Assembly (NCBI RefSeq): GCF_015832195.1
Contig: NC_052021.1
Span: 31,584,786 to 31,648,785 of the forward strand
Length of the DNA: 64,000 nucleotides
Source of the DNA: Motacilla alba alba
Lineage: Eukaryota; Chordata; Aves; Passeriformes; Motacillidae
Direction of reading: 5' to 3'
The position numbers and the translations under genes are program-made. Under the pieces are notes generated by a model. That model ran no database searches and was not told the DNA's origin. It saw only the letters and a program-made list of their open reading frames with translations. How positions within the stretch are numbered: the first letter of the stretch is position 1; each line of letters opens with the position of its first letter. Below, one piece after another: positions 50,701 through 63,295 of the stretch.

Positions 50701-52357
50701 GTAAGTCAGCTCCTTTTTCTGTCCTTTTTTTACTTCATTTGCATTTCCTACCTCAGGCATGGCCGAGCCTCTTTGCTGCTCTGGGCTCCTCTCCTGGGTT
50801 GGGTTGGTTTCAGGTCGTTTTGTGTGTGTGGTTAGCAGCACAGAACTGCACCTCTGTAAAGATAAATGTGTGTGCTAACAGATTGAAATGTCCCCACTGA
50901 TAGCAAGGGTGGGATTTCTGCTCTGCAAGCTTCAAGTGTGGTGTTTGAAATATCTTTCAAATTCACGCTTGCCTTTGAAAATACCGCGTAGTTTGTGGCA
51001 AGGAAAAGAAAGAGGATTGAGGTATGGTTGTGGTGTTTAAACAAGAGCAAAACTCAAGATACACAGCTGGGCTTTCCAGCTGAATTGGTACTTCAGGAGA
51101 AGAGGAAAAATGCATCATTGTAAGATTTTATGTGTATACAGTGTGCTTTTTCATGTTACTGTGGACCAAAGATCATGATGGAGGGGGAAAAAACATTTGG
51201 GCTGTGCTCTGAAAACTTTACAAGATGATATGAATGCAGTTACAGAACATCAAATGTTTCTTGTCTTATTTTAAGTGCAGATTATAAAAACTAAGTAATT
51301 GTGGGTGATTTTTTTATTATTTTTTTATTCAATATTTGACCCGTTTCTAAAAAAGAAACATTGATAAAATTTACAGACTCTGGATTTTCCAAAGCTTTTT
51401 TTGCATTTTTTTACATGTGCTTAAAACCATACTAGAAAGATTGATATTTTTAAATACTTCTTGTAAATTCTAAGTGGTCTCTTCTCCCTCCACCCAGGTG
51501 AGGCACTGCAGTGTTACACCTGTGTAGGTTCTAGTGATGACGACTGCAACAGACAAGGAAGTCAGCAGTGCCCAGGCCATGCAGATGCCTGTGCAGTCAT
51601 TAGAGGACAAGCAAGTAAGTGTCACAATTGTGTCAGACCCGTTGCATTCGTCACAAAAGAAAGAAATAATCAGTGTTGCAAAGAGAAGAGTGCAGAGTAA
51701 GTTAAGGAGAAAACCAAAAGGAAATGTCTCCTCTCAAAATAAACCCCCTTAATGAATCTCAATCCTGGTTTTGTTGTCACAAAATCCCACTGGGAATGAT
51801 TTGTCGGTGTGCCACAATGAGCTGCACCCACTCTGGGAAAGCTGGAAAGAAGCATTTTAAATATTGCCCACTTTTCCTTAAGTGACTTAGCTGGAAATTA
51901 GGATGGAATAGAAGCTAATGAGCCCCTGCACTTGGGCACATCCGAAGATATTTAAGCTGCACCAGTTGGCTCCAAGATAAATTAGAGTTGTTTAAGCGGG
52001 AGCCGCGTGTGCTGCCTTGTGGTCGTACTCACTTTCTTGTGAGGAGCAGCCAAACCCGAGGTTGTTGCTCAGTGCTGGGTGCTCAGGCTGGTGCCAGGGG
52101 GTGCAGGTGGCCATTTTCAGCCCCTGTGGGCTCACTGTGGCTCTGTTCCAGGTGGCATCATGAAGTCCTGCTCGTTCAGGTCCTTCTGCGAGCGGGCGAG
52201 GCGTGACGGGTCGAGAGCGCCCGGGGTGAGCGTCCACTGCTGCTACTCCAACAACTGCAACGCCAGGAGCCTGGCTCCCAGGGTCACCTGCTCCAGCAGC
52301 TACTTCTCCCTCCTCATCCTCACTCTGCTCTGGCACCCCTTGTTGAAGCTGACATGA
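50646..52357 (+). CDS. Ly6/uPAR-family (three-finger domain) GPI-anchored protein, three exons, orthologue not identified
   Basis: Exons 50646-50700, 51498-51614 and 52152-52357 join in phase (each junction makes a Ser codon across A|GT) to give 125 residues. Residues 1-21 form a signal peptide (MMWTVFSLLLVSSLFVLK then SEA), with mature protein from LQCYTC. Ten cysteines at 24, 27, 35, 43, 50, 64, 70, 87, 88 and 93 follow the Ly6 pattern, ending CCYSNNCN. The tail after about residue 96 is a short linker plus hydrophobic SYFSLLILTLLW, as for GPI attachment. The exon layout (signal; first half; second half plus anchor) is the standard Ly6 one. The second ATG has the better Kozak context (A at -3). 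No N-x-S/T site is seen. Family members act on the cell surface, for example CD59 or nicotinic-receptor modulators; the role here is unknown. Confidence 0.88.
51498..51614 (+). CDS. Ly6-like gene, exon 2 (first half of domain)
   Basis: Acceptor ctccacccag, donor gtaagt. It encodes EALQCYTCVGSSDDDCNRQG and then SQQCPGHADACAVIRGQA, carrying the first five cysteines of the fold. Confidence 0.9.
52152..52357 (+). CDS. Ly6-like gene, exon 3 (second half of domain and GPI signal)
   Basis: Acceptor ctctgttccag. It encodes the last five cysteines (KSCSFRSFCERA and HCCYSNNCN), a linker and the hydrophobic C-terminus, with TGA at 52355-52357. It is noticeably more CpG-rich than its surroundings. Confidence 0.9.
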
Positions 52358-54360
52358 GGGGAAAAAAGAAGAAAAAAAAAAAAAGAAGAGTATCCTGAAG
52401 CAACAACTCTGCCTTCTTAGCAAGGAATGATAATATTTCCTAATCACGTTGCTCCATGTACCATTTATCTCACTAGGCAAAAAGCTGTAGGAAGACCTGA
52501 CAGATGTTTAGATAAAAATTGTTTCATCTGCTAAATAGGTCTTGATCTCAGTGTAAGAAACGCTGCCCTGTTGCTTATCCTGAGGGGTTGATTGTGTGAA
52601 TACATCACATTTTCCTGCAATTTGGATAAGGAGAAATCTTTGCTGCAGGTCACCCGGTAGTAGGGTAAAGGGCAAATGTCTGCCAAATGCTTTTCACTGT
52701 TGGCAGATATTCAAAAGCAAGCTGAAATTTTCAAGCACAAAGTGTCTGAAAATTCTAGCAAGCAAGGTAATCTTTCAGAGCATATTGGTGTGCTGGACAA
52801 AAGGAAACTTGAAATACAGATGATTTAGTATTAATGCAAACTGGTAAGAGAAGGTGATTAAGAGAATGAGGAGGTATATTCTGTTGTATATGCTATGTTC
52901 CTGGCAGAGGGGCTGGTACTGGATGGTCTTTAAGGTCCCTTCCAACCCAAACCATTCAATGCTTCTATGTTTGTGTGTATTTCCTTGGGAAAACCACCTT
53001 CCAGTCTTCTCTTTTCTCATCCTTTGAGAATTTTACCACAGTATCAGAAGAAGAAGAAGAAAAAAGAAGAATTTGGAAGCTGTTTTTGAACTGGTACTCC
53101 ATCCAAAGATTGGCTCAATCTATCTCCCCTGCTGGTTTTAAAAACAAGTGATTAATCCCTCTCTTGTAGGCAAATTATAACTTGAGTTTATAATTCTTGA
53201 GGTTTCAGTTATGTAAATAATTCTCTACTGCCCTGAACTGCAGCCTTTGAGAGTAAGAGTGTATATATCTATACAGGTCTCTCCCTTCAGTGATGGAGTC
53301 GAGGTGGTTTGTGTATCCTTTTCATTTTGCAAAGTGAAAGAAATTACTTGGAGGTCTTTAGAGGAGTAAAGAGGGACTAAATCAATATTTTTAATAGACC
53401 CATTCATGGCAGTTTTACCAAGTAAATGATCCAGAAGGGGTCACATAGTAGAAGGCACTGTGCATCACTACCTCCTTTGATCCAAAACTCAGAGCACCAG
53501 GCAAGCAGATGAGTGAAGTTTGTAGATTTTAATGTCCAGCTGTGATGATCTCATCCAACCCCTGGCACACAACGTGCACAGGATTGGCTGAAAGTCCAGC
53601 TGGTGTAACTGAAGTAGAGGTGGTCTTTCCAGTTCTAGTTTTAGTTGCCTGGTAGGAAAATGGTTAGGTCATCGAATTTATGGAACTCACAAAATACGTG
53701 GCAAAGTAGTTTTTCCCCTAGCTTTGTGTTGTGACTTTTTTCAGTATAATTCTTTGAAAAATCAGTTCTGGGCAGTGTGTTGTAGAATTCTTCACATTGA
53801 CCAAAATTCTGTTCAGTTTGCAAACTCTAGAGTGCTGCAAGGTCAATGAGTGCATCCTCCCTGCAGAGCATAACCCTTGCCTGCCTTGTAGCTGTCACAG
53901 GGGCCAAGCTGTCTCCTTGTTTTACTGTGCTCTTTGCCCAGTGTGGATCCTTCCATCATCTCATGTAGGTTGTGGCTTCAGACTGGCTGGATTCCCCTGG
54001 GGTTTTGTTCAGGTGGGCTCAGACAAGGCAGTTTGGTCTATTTTTAGTCTCTAGGCACCACTCTGATAAAGCTGTTGAATATAAAGATTGCAACAATGCA
54101 GCAGATCTTGGCTGAGAATGTTAATTTGGACTCCAGTGTCTCATCTGTATAAAATATCACTTAAATTGGTGTAAGTATTTTTCATTTCATTCTCAGCTTG
54201 GAGCAGTTCCTTCAATCTCTTCTGCTACAGGAAGCAGGTATTGATTGTATCTTTATCTTCATATGGTTCTGTAATGATAAATCTGTATTGAATGTAATCT
54301 CTGTATGTGCTCAGTGCATTTCCTTAATGAGAAAATAAATTACATGCAATGGCTGACATT
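52358..54360 (+). promoter_or_regulatory. Probable 3' UTR of the Ly6-like gene, with poly(A) signal at 54334
   Basis: No further coding sequence is visible. AATAAA at 54334-54339 is followed within 30 bases by a TG-rich stretch, a good cleavage context about 2 kb beyond the stop codon. Whether the whole interval is transcribed is inferred. A plus-oriented CR1 fragment lies inside it. Confidence 0.45.
52903..52971 (+). mobile_element. CR1 LINE 3'-end fragment
   Basis: Contains aaggtcccttccaacccaaa and ccattcaatgcttctatg in forward CR1 orientation, within the likely 3' UTR of the Ly6-like gene. Confidence 0.85.
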
Positions 54361-56582
54361 GTCTCTTGGTAAACACAACTGCTTCTTTTAATTGGGATTT
54401 CCAGCTGCATCTGGTGCTCTGTTTTCCTGCAGGAATCCTGTTGGGCTTTGTTGTTTTGTTTTGTGTTTTTTTTTTTTTTTTAATGTGGGATATATTTCTT
54501 AAATCTGTTGGATAAAATAGTGGATGTTGGTAGTGTTCTTGCTGCTATATTTCCATGGCAAAATAAGAAGGTAAATCTCTATCCTCTTGACAAACACCAT
54601 CTGTCATTCCTGACTGCAGCCAGGACTGGGATCTTCAGGCAGCTCCCACCGCCTCCATCCACTCCTGCCTCCCAGCTCATCACGGGCCCTGCTCTGCTTT
54701 TTACAGCAGAAAGAGACATTTTTCCTGCCCAATTATCACCCTGAAGTGTGCCTGCATGTGGATATCTAGGAAGGATGAACCACTTTTGTGGATTGGTGTT
54801 CTCAGAGCAGTTTTGTGATGGTTTTTGGCGTAAGCGTTGACCAGAAGACAAGCACAGAGAAACAAAAACAAAATAGAAGGAATATTTTTTAAACTCCATT
54901 AAATTGCAGAAAGTATTGTAATGGTTTTGTTGCTGTGACTGTGCAGAGCTATTCCCAGTCAGAGGTGCAATAGAAAGTTGGTTGTTCTGAGGTTAATTCC
55001 TGCTGCAGCCACAGGCTCCTTCTCCTTTAGTGTCAGGAGCAGAGGCTGGTGCTGAAATGCTTTCTGCTGCAACTCGAATGACAGGACTTCTTTTTCATCT
55101 CTTGTATCAGCTGGATTGATGTAATGGCTCAGTTGGGTAAGTGCTGGGTGTGAGTGGAACTCTGCCCTCTCACCTCCGGAAAGATTCATGATTTCTAAGT
55201 GAGAGAAAATCTCAGTTGTAACTACAGCCCCAAATCATAACTTCCATTATTCCTTTCTATCCTCTTGTTTTTGGCTGTACGAACAGCATTCCTTTATTTT
55301 CCTGGTCTTGTCAAGGGCAGCCAGAGCCTCTGAGACTTCTCAGAAGGGCACAGCTGAGCAGAGTGCCTCGAGCTCTCTGTAAGAGTGAGAATTTGCCACT
55401 TAATTTGTGTCAGTGTTCATCCACACCTGGCTTTTCCACAGTGAGTACAAGGTACCAAGTTGTCCCTTGTTCCTGGTGAGGAATAAGCAATTCTTGTGGC
55501 CTTGAAAATCTAGATCAGACAAGATCAGCTCAATTCTGGCTGTGCAATTTGATGAAAATTTCAAGTACCTCTTGCTGTCACAGCCCACAGTTTATCTTTT
55601 AACCTGTTTTCCTCATGTGAAATTTTAGTCATGCCTTTCTGTGCAGCAGGGATTAAACAGAAACCATCCTTGCAGCCTGTGTTACCATGTCTTTGTGTGC
55701 AGAGAAAGCCCAGCTGTGCCAGATTTCATTGTGAGCATCACTCCAAAGGGTCTCAACCTTTCTGGACCTACAGATGTTCAAGACACAGCCCGGAGCTGTT
55801 GGCTGTGGTTGATAACATGCCCTTGGGAAGGATTTGATGCTTCTGAAATCAGAATTGCTGAGTGCAATTCCTGGAGGCCAGCATAGACACCCACTCCCTG
55901 TTATCACCCACAGCCAGCAGTGCGGGGGGTATTTTTAATTGGTGAATTTGTGATGTGCTCAGAGGTGGCATATTTACTCACAACAGAGTGGGGAGAAATG
56001 ATAACAATGTTAATCCCATAAAGAGTGTAGCAAGAGATTCACAGTGTTGGTGGTGTAGGTGCAGGTGAACTTTCTTAGCATCTGAGAAAAAAACCCCACA
56101 AGTGAAAAAGCAATGTGGGATTGAGTTTGGAAAAGCCACAGAAGCAGCTCGTGCTTGGCAGGGTGGCTTCATGGAAAGTAGGTCTTGTCAAAAACATCTC
56201 ATTTGAGGTTAGGGGTTTTTGCTGATAAAGGCAAATACATGGATTTTTTGGCAACACATTTCATATAAAATCACAGTGATACACAGACTGAGAGTTCAAG
56301 AGGCAGGAGAGTGAAAGACTGCAAAAAGCAAGTTCTCAGTGCAAAATCTTCCAAGTGGTGTCTTGAGAGAGGCGAGCTCCCATCATCTCTGCGACAGCCT
56401 CGGGACGGTGCCATGAGAAGTGTGACAAAAAGAAGGGGCTGTCAAAGCTCTGACATGTCTGCATGGAGATATTCCTGCGTGTTGCCATAGGGATGGGTTT
56501 CCAAGGGAGACAGGTGATGCACTTTTCTGGAACAAAACTAAAGCAGAGGAATGAGGGTGGGAGGATGGGGCTGAGCATTTTA

Positions 56583-56830
56583 TCACAGAATCACAGAAGG
56601 GTTTGGGCTGGAAGGGACCTTAAATCCCATTCAGTGCCACCCCTGCCTGGACACCTTCCACTGTCCCAGGCTGCTCCAAGCCCTGTCCAGCCTGGCCTTG
56701 GGCACTGCCAGGGATCCAGGGGCAGCCCCAGCTGCTCTGGGCACCCTGTGCCAGGGCCTGCCACCCACACAGGGAGGAATTCCTTCCCAAATTCCCATCT
56801 AACCCTGCCCTGCTTTTTAGCCACCCAACC
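56583..56830 (-). mobile_element. CR1 LINE 3' fragment, about 250 bp
   Basis: Contains tcacagaatcacagaagggt, gctggaagggacctt, ctgtcccaggctgctccaag and ccagggatccaggggcagcc, the reverse complement of the CR1 3' UTR. Little divergence from the copies at 59640 and 63296 suggests the same subfamily. Confidence 0.92.
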
Positions 56831-59639
56831 CTCCTTTCTTCCATGTTTAGCACTAGTAATAACTTAAGGAGTGCACTTTTCCCTAAATTCCTTACAACAT
56901 GTATAGCAGCCTGACTTAGCCCCACAGGCAATACTTCTCTTAAAACCCTTTTAGCTGCAAGCCCAAAAGACTTGCAAGTATGAGATAATGTTTGACAGGT
57001 GAAGAGAATTTCTCTCTTGAAGCTATTTCCCTTCTCTCAGGACTTCCTGCCTTTCATCCTCACCAAAATAGTTTTAACTTTTTCCTTTAAACGCTCAAGG
57101 GGGGAAGGCATTGGAACACTGGCAGAGACTCAGCCAAAAAAATAAGACTGGTGTCCAAATCACTGAATGGTTCTGCCTTCATTGGAGACATTCAATGTCA
57201 TGTTTTAATGTCAGTCATTCTCAGTTTCTGATTTTCAGTGAAAAACAATCAGTGTCTGTAGATCTGGAGCTCAGAAGGACTGGCTGCTCCCTCTTCAGCC
57301 AGGTCAGAGCCTGATTTTCCATAAAGAAACTTTTGATTTGTGGATTTGCTCCTGTGCTCTCCCAACCTAAAGAGAGCTTTTGCAGCATACCCTTGAGATC
57401 CTGAGGATGTTCATCTCCTTTCAGCAACTTTTCTTTAACCCTTTTGCAATTTTTGGTGGCTTTCCAATGCAAATAAAACCTCCACAAGTGTGCAGTTATT
57501 AAATTCAAGTCCTCATCTTTATGTGTCACTGGAATGCCATTTCTATAGGAGGGAAATCTCTGAATTTCCTCCTCACACTCTGCTGATTACCAGCTTTATC
57601 AGCAGGGTAACTTGTGCTCTAACTTTACTTTATGTCAGCATTTGAACTCCCAATGGCCAAAACTCATATGAGGCAGCTCCAGAGCAAAATTCCTGCTCCC
57701 CTGGTGCCTGCCAGGAGCTGAGTGCAGCACGGGATCCATCCGAATCACAGCGGGGCTGCAGAGCTGGGGTCAGGACACACTTCTGGAGAAATCTGCAGCC
57801 ACAGAAGGGAAATGAGCTCCCTGCAGCATCCAGTGGCCTCCGTGATGTTTTGAGCCTCACTTCTGATGCACTGCATCCCTGAGAGCTGGGTGTGGGTGGG
57901 GCAGAGCAGCAAGGAACAAGCTCTGCCCTCATCTCCTTTCGTCCTCAAGGGTTAAGTTTCACTTTTTGGAGCTGTCTTTTTGCACTGTACCATGAACAGT
58001 GCTCATGAGTACTTGGCAGCCTCCATCTCTTGTTTCCACATTCTCCCAGCCAGCTATGACTCCTCATATTGGATAAACACGTCTGGTTTTGTTAAATATT
58101 CTGTTTCAGGGATTAGGACTCCGGAAAGAGCAAATCAGAGACTGAGATGAAGCAAATCCACGAGTGGGGCAGTGAACTGGGCCAGGAAAAAATGTTCATG
58201 GGGAAATCATCCTGTGCCTGAGGGGCACTGGCAGAGGTTTATCAGCATTCCTGTGATCAGGGCTGTGAGGAGCAGAGCTCCACCAGGCTCCTTTGCATTG
58301 CTTTGTGCAGCAGCTGAAAAGGAGAGGTTGTCCCTGGCTTGGTTTGGTTCACTCTCCCCAAGGCTTCGGACAGGAGGAGCTTCTCCTAAAGCATCTTCCC
58401 AACACCTTCCATGCCATTTTTTTTCTAGATACAGGAGATTTTTTTTTCCTGAATGCCAGCACATGGATGTCTGGTGCTCTTTAAATGAGGAGGGGTTTGC
58501 AGAGTTTCATCAGTTGCTGGTAATTTCATAAATAAATAATAAATTAGGGATAAATTAGGGATAAATGAGGGACTGTGCAAGCCAGGAAGATTTTCAGAGC
58601 TGGCCTCGATGGGACTCTTCTGAGGATGGTGACAAGCAGGGGGGAAAAAAGCTTGCTTTGGTTTGACACCTCCTGTTAACATCAGAGAGAAGCAGTCCCT
58701 GGAAAACCCATCTCCTCAAAACTCAGGCTCCCTTGTGGAAACTGAAAACAATGCTTTGCTCAGGAATGATCAGGAGTGGAGTGATCTCATCTGACCTTTG
58801 CTTTAATATGGCTTATCCAAAGCTTTTTATGCTTATCCAAGCCTTGGCTCCAGGCTGCACCGTGAGCCCAGGCTATTCGGGGCAAATCCTGCTGACCTCT
58901 CCTTCAGCTGCTCTCCTCAGGAGGATGAAGAGGGGATTACTGCCCATGGATGGGGTCCTGAGCCAGCAAATAAAACACTGCTGTGTGTCTTGGAGCTGAT
59001 TTCTAAGCCACGGTGTGCTGGAGGATCTGTGTGTGCCCAGTCTCACAGACCAGCTCTCCAGGAGACAGATGGCCTGTGGGCTGCACTGGTCCCAAGAAAT
59101 ACAGTCACTGCCAGGCTTAAAATAGTTCTCTTTTTAAATTTATTTTTCTTCTCTGAACCTCTTTTGCTCTAGATTTGCCCAGCTCCTACAGAAGCACTTT
59201 CACTCCTGTTATTTCCATACCTGGGAAGCTGAGGTCAAGGTGGCCACGAGCCCCAGCCAGGCAGAGGAGCTGGGACTGGAGCCAGTGGCTGCAAGGGGAC
59301 AATGTTCAGAGATGTTGGTGGCCCTGGAAGGTTGCCCTGGCTGGAGTGAGGTGCCTGCAGACAGACACTGACCCTCGGGTGTCCCAGCCTGTCCCAACTC
59401 CAGGTCTCCTCCCAGAGCTGCCTGTCTGGATGTCAGCTCTGTCCCATTGCCCTGCTGGTTGCTGCTGGGAGTTTGGATGCATTTTAAATCAGATTAGCCT
59501 CCCCTAGTTCTGCATGAAAAGCCTGAAGAGGCTGCAGAGCCAAATCAGGGCCTCATTTAAGGTGTTTTCATTGGGATTTCAGTGTTCTTGTTCTTTACTG
59601 GTTCTGCAGAAAAATCACCTTCCTTTCTTTGCTGTGTAA

Positions 59640-59935
59640 TTTCACCTCCCACCATCCCAGGGTGCTCCAAACCCCATCCAGCCTGGCCTTGGGCACTTCC
59701 AGGGATCCAGGGGCAGCCACAGCAGCCACAGGCCCTGTGCCAGGGCCTTACACCCTCACAGAGAACAATTCCTTCCCAATCTCCCATCCATCCCTGCCCT
59801 CTGGCACTGGGAGCCATTCCCTGTGTCCTGTCCCTCCATCCCTTGTCCCCAGTCCCTCTCCAGCTCTCCTGGAACCCCTTCAGACCCTGGAAGGGGCTCT
59901 GAGCTCTCCCTGGAGCCTTCTCTTCTCTGGGTGAG
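59640..59935 (-). mobile_element. CR1 LINE fragment, about 300 bp, 3' tip missing
   Basis: Contains ctccaaaccccatccagcct, ttccagggatccaggggcag and attccttcccaatctcccat, matching the copies at 56583 and 63296. The terminal part (tggtttgggttggaagg) is absent. Confidence 0.88.
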
Positions 59936-61207
59936 CACACCCAGGAAGGAGGGAGTGATTCAGAATCTGCAGCTCTCACAGACCATGGCCAGGGCTTCCA
60001 GACAGCACAAAATGCAATCAGCTTTCAGCCACACTGGCTCTGGTGGACTCAGGGAGTTCCCAGGAGGAGCTGTTTGTCTTGTAGCTTTTTTTTTTTTTAA
60101 CTACAAAATATATTTCAAACTCACCCAGTTGAACTGGAATTGCCTCTCTCAGTGGAATCAAAGCACCACAGGTAGCTGGGGGTAACCTCGATTAGCAGAG
60201 TGCTGGGCAATGCCTGAGCTTTTTCACTGCTTCTCAGGCCAGCAGCCTGCACAAAGGCAGGTGCTAACCCTTGAAAAGTCAGCTGATCTCACTGCTGGCC
60301 AGGGCACAGCACACACACACACAGAGCTGCCACTGAGGGGACATTTATGGCAGCAGTAAGCAGTTTTGACTTTCCCTCCACCGTGCTGGGGCTGGCAGGC
60401 AGCAGGAGCTGTGCAGGCCATTCATTTGCTGCTCAGCATCCCTGAAATGCCTTTGGCTGGACCAGTTCCTCAGCAGTGCCTGCAGTCCTGCATCCAAGCT
60501 GTTCTCTGCAGGCAGCTGAAGCAGATAATTCTGTACACACCACGGTGAAGTCCAGCTCTGCTCTGGGGTTTAAGCTATCCCAGGAATGAGAGCAGTGTAC
60601 AGAACTACATCACAGGCAGGAAGAGAAACCCCTGCCACAGTGTCTGCTCCTCTCAGCACGTCATTTCCTGAATTGTGGGGATGAAATACCTTGATTCTGA
60701 AAGCTGGGGACCTTCTGAATTAAAAAAAAATAATAATTACAACTTAAAATTGATAATAAGTGGCAGCACTAGGAGGAGAATCTGCTTCTTGACAGTAATT
60801 TGATTTAAGGTCATTCTGTCAAGCACAGGGCAGGGGATGAGCTGATCTGTAGTGTGCAGGTTTCAGTGGAAACTGCTCCTGTGCACTCTGAATCCAGTGA
60901 GCAGATTCAGATAAAGCTTTAGACCCTCAGCTTATCTTAATGCCTGAATTAGTTTGAGAATGAGCCTATTTTTGCATAGCTTATCATGAGAGCATCTGCA
61001 GAGCTCCTTGCTAGGCTGAGGAACAGCAGGGCCATCGAGGAAGGAATCTGGCACAGGAGTGGGGAGGTGCTTTTCATCATAACCACGTAAATCCAAGTGA
61101 ATGTGATCAGCATTTATCTGATGTTTGAGTCGTCACAGCTCCTCCAACTGAAATACAGCCAGGAGGCTGCAAATTGGTCACCATCACACTCATGACCCTC
61201 TGTAGGC

Positions 61208-61610
61208 TTTCCTTTCCTTTCCTTTCCTTTCCTTTCCTTTCCTTTCCTTTCCTTCCTTTCCTTTCCTTTCCTTTCCTTTCCTTTCCTTTCCTTTCCTTTC
61301 CTTTCCTTTCCTTTCCTTTCCTTTCCTTTCCTTTCCTTTCCTTTCCTTTCCTTTCCTTTCCTTTCCTTTCCTTTCCTTTCCTTTCCTTTCCTTTCCTTCC
61401 CTTCCCTTCCCTTCCCTTCCCTTCCCTTCCCTTCCCTTCCCTTCCCTTCCCTTCCCTTCCCTTCCCTTCCCTTCCCTTCCCTTCCCTTCCCTTCCCTTCC
61501 CTTCCCTTCCCTTCCCTTCCCTTCCCTTCCCTTCCCTTCCCTTCCCTTCCCTTCCCTTCCCTTCCCTTCCCTTCCCTTCCCTTCCCTTCCCTTCCCTTCC
61601 CTTCCCTTTC
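61208..61610. repeat. Two-phase pentanucleotide microsatellite, (TTTCC)n then (TTCCC)n
   Basis: Roughly 188 bp of TTTCC units (to about 61395) change abruptly to about 215 bp of TTCCC units. The first block has a single shortened unit near 61250; the second is essentially pure. The whole is homopyrimidine on the plus strand and homopurine on the minus strand, with no stop in several frames, so long low-complexity open frames appear on both strands. Confidence 0.98.
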
Positions 61611-63295
61611 TCTCACTCACAGAATCACCAGAGTGAGAGAACAGCAAAAAATTCTCTATTATCTTGCTGCAGCACATGAAAACAATTATAAATCAATAAT
61701 ATAAAAGTATAAATATATATAATTTATATTATATAAACAGTATAAAAGCCCTCTTGGGTGGCAATTTAAACTAAAGCAATGCAAAAATATTTAAACTTTT
61801 TAGGTTTTCCTGAATAATCAGAGCACAAAAACCTCTTGGCATGCAGCAACCAAAGTTCTCTTGCAGACAGGAACGCACACCTGCATTTGTGTACAATTTA
61901 TTCAGCTTTCTGATTTGAAAAATTTGCTTTTGCACATCCAAAGTAATGACAGCAATGACAGTGATTGACAGTGATGTTAAAAATGAAGGTTCAAAGCCGC
62001 TACAATTTCATCCTCCTGTTAATATTTAAGTGTCCTTAAATTGCATTTAATTTGTGCTTGTGATTTGTTCCTGTGATGCAGCAAGGTACCAAACAGCAAC
62101 AGAGAACTGACTGATTAGGGGGATCAGAGCCACTTTTCTTGGCTCACTGAGTTCCTTCACAGCTGCCTGATGCTCTCCACCCTGACAGCACCCACCAGGC
62201 TGCAGACCTGGAGCGTGCTGCCTCTTCCTGCTGATAAAAATGAAATGGAGGGAGCAACTACTGAGGATACCAAAATCAAATCGTTGTTCAGAGACAAGGT
62301 TGTACAAAAATCAAAGACCCTTTCCTCTGAGGATGTGGAATCCATCCAGACCTCTCTCCCAGCTCAGACCTCCTGTTTTCCCGGGGATTATGGAGGGCAT
62401 GAGCAGCTGCCCTGTCCTGGAGCTCTGCAGCTCTTCCCTCTCCCAGCTCCTCTCTTGGTATCCCTGGCCACTCTGGTCTCTTCAGAATCACTAAAACATA
62501 TTTTCCCCCCCTCCATATACTAAAATAATCACTTATTCATGTTTCTGTCACCCCAACTCCAAGTTCCTTCTGAAAACTCCTTTTTCCTTGGGAATTGTTT
62601 CTTTCTCCCAGTTGGCAGCAGTTCTTGGGCACTTCTCCGCTGTTCCCCAGCTGCTGCCTGTGCTTGGCTCCCACGCAGGGCACCGAGATTCCCAGGCTGT
62701 TCTTACAATAATAGGAAACTTAACACCCATTCTGGGGACTGCTAATGTGAAAAGATCTTTTGAGCTTTGCTCAAAGAAAATGCCAGAGAATGTTCTGTTG
62801 GCAAACAGCTGTGAGCAACCAGAGTCCTCCCCCCACTCCAGTTTAACCTTTAAAATGGCCTTTGAGACTCTCTTCTTTTGACTTCTGGTTACAAAATCGA
62901 GATGTTTCTTTCTATGTGCTTTAAAAATATTATATTTATAAATACAAAATATTCCTTTTCTCTGCATCACAGGTTTCAACAAATCTGGAGTGTGCCAAGC
63001 TGCATCTGTAGCTGCTGGCCAGAGGTGGAGACAGCTCTGAGGCCTGGGGACGTTCCCTGGGGTAGGAGGTCTCAAAGTGACTAAAGTGAGCACTGGAACT
63101 TCCAAACTGCTGAGGGACACCCCAGAGCTCTGGGAAAAAAACATGTGCAGGCATTGAGCTGAATAAAGCATCTCTGTACCTGGCTTTTATTGTGTCAGTT
63201 GATAAAAACTGGGCTTGAAATTGGTGAACTCTGGCACCTACATGAAATTGAGATGCTGATTAATTTGCCCATTGATTGAGGTCAATTTATGAGCT

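Noticed and set aside
58085..58200. Exon-like segment after a tctgtttcag acceptor
   Set aside because: All three frames meet a stop within about 40 codons or sooner, and no donor or homology supports an exon.
61107..61704. Long Lys/Glu/Gly-rich and Phe/Pro/Leu-rich open frames
   Set aside because: They are translations of the pentanucleotide microsatellite on either strand.
62157..63171. Several open frames of 60-207 residues on both strands in the intergenic region
   Set aside because: No domain recognised, no phase-consistent splice partners, overlapping on both strands. I could not link them to BTBD16 or any other gene.
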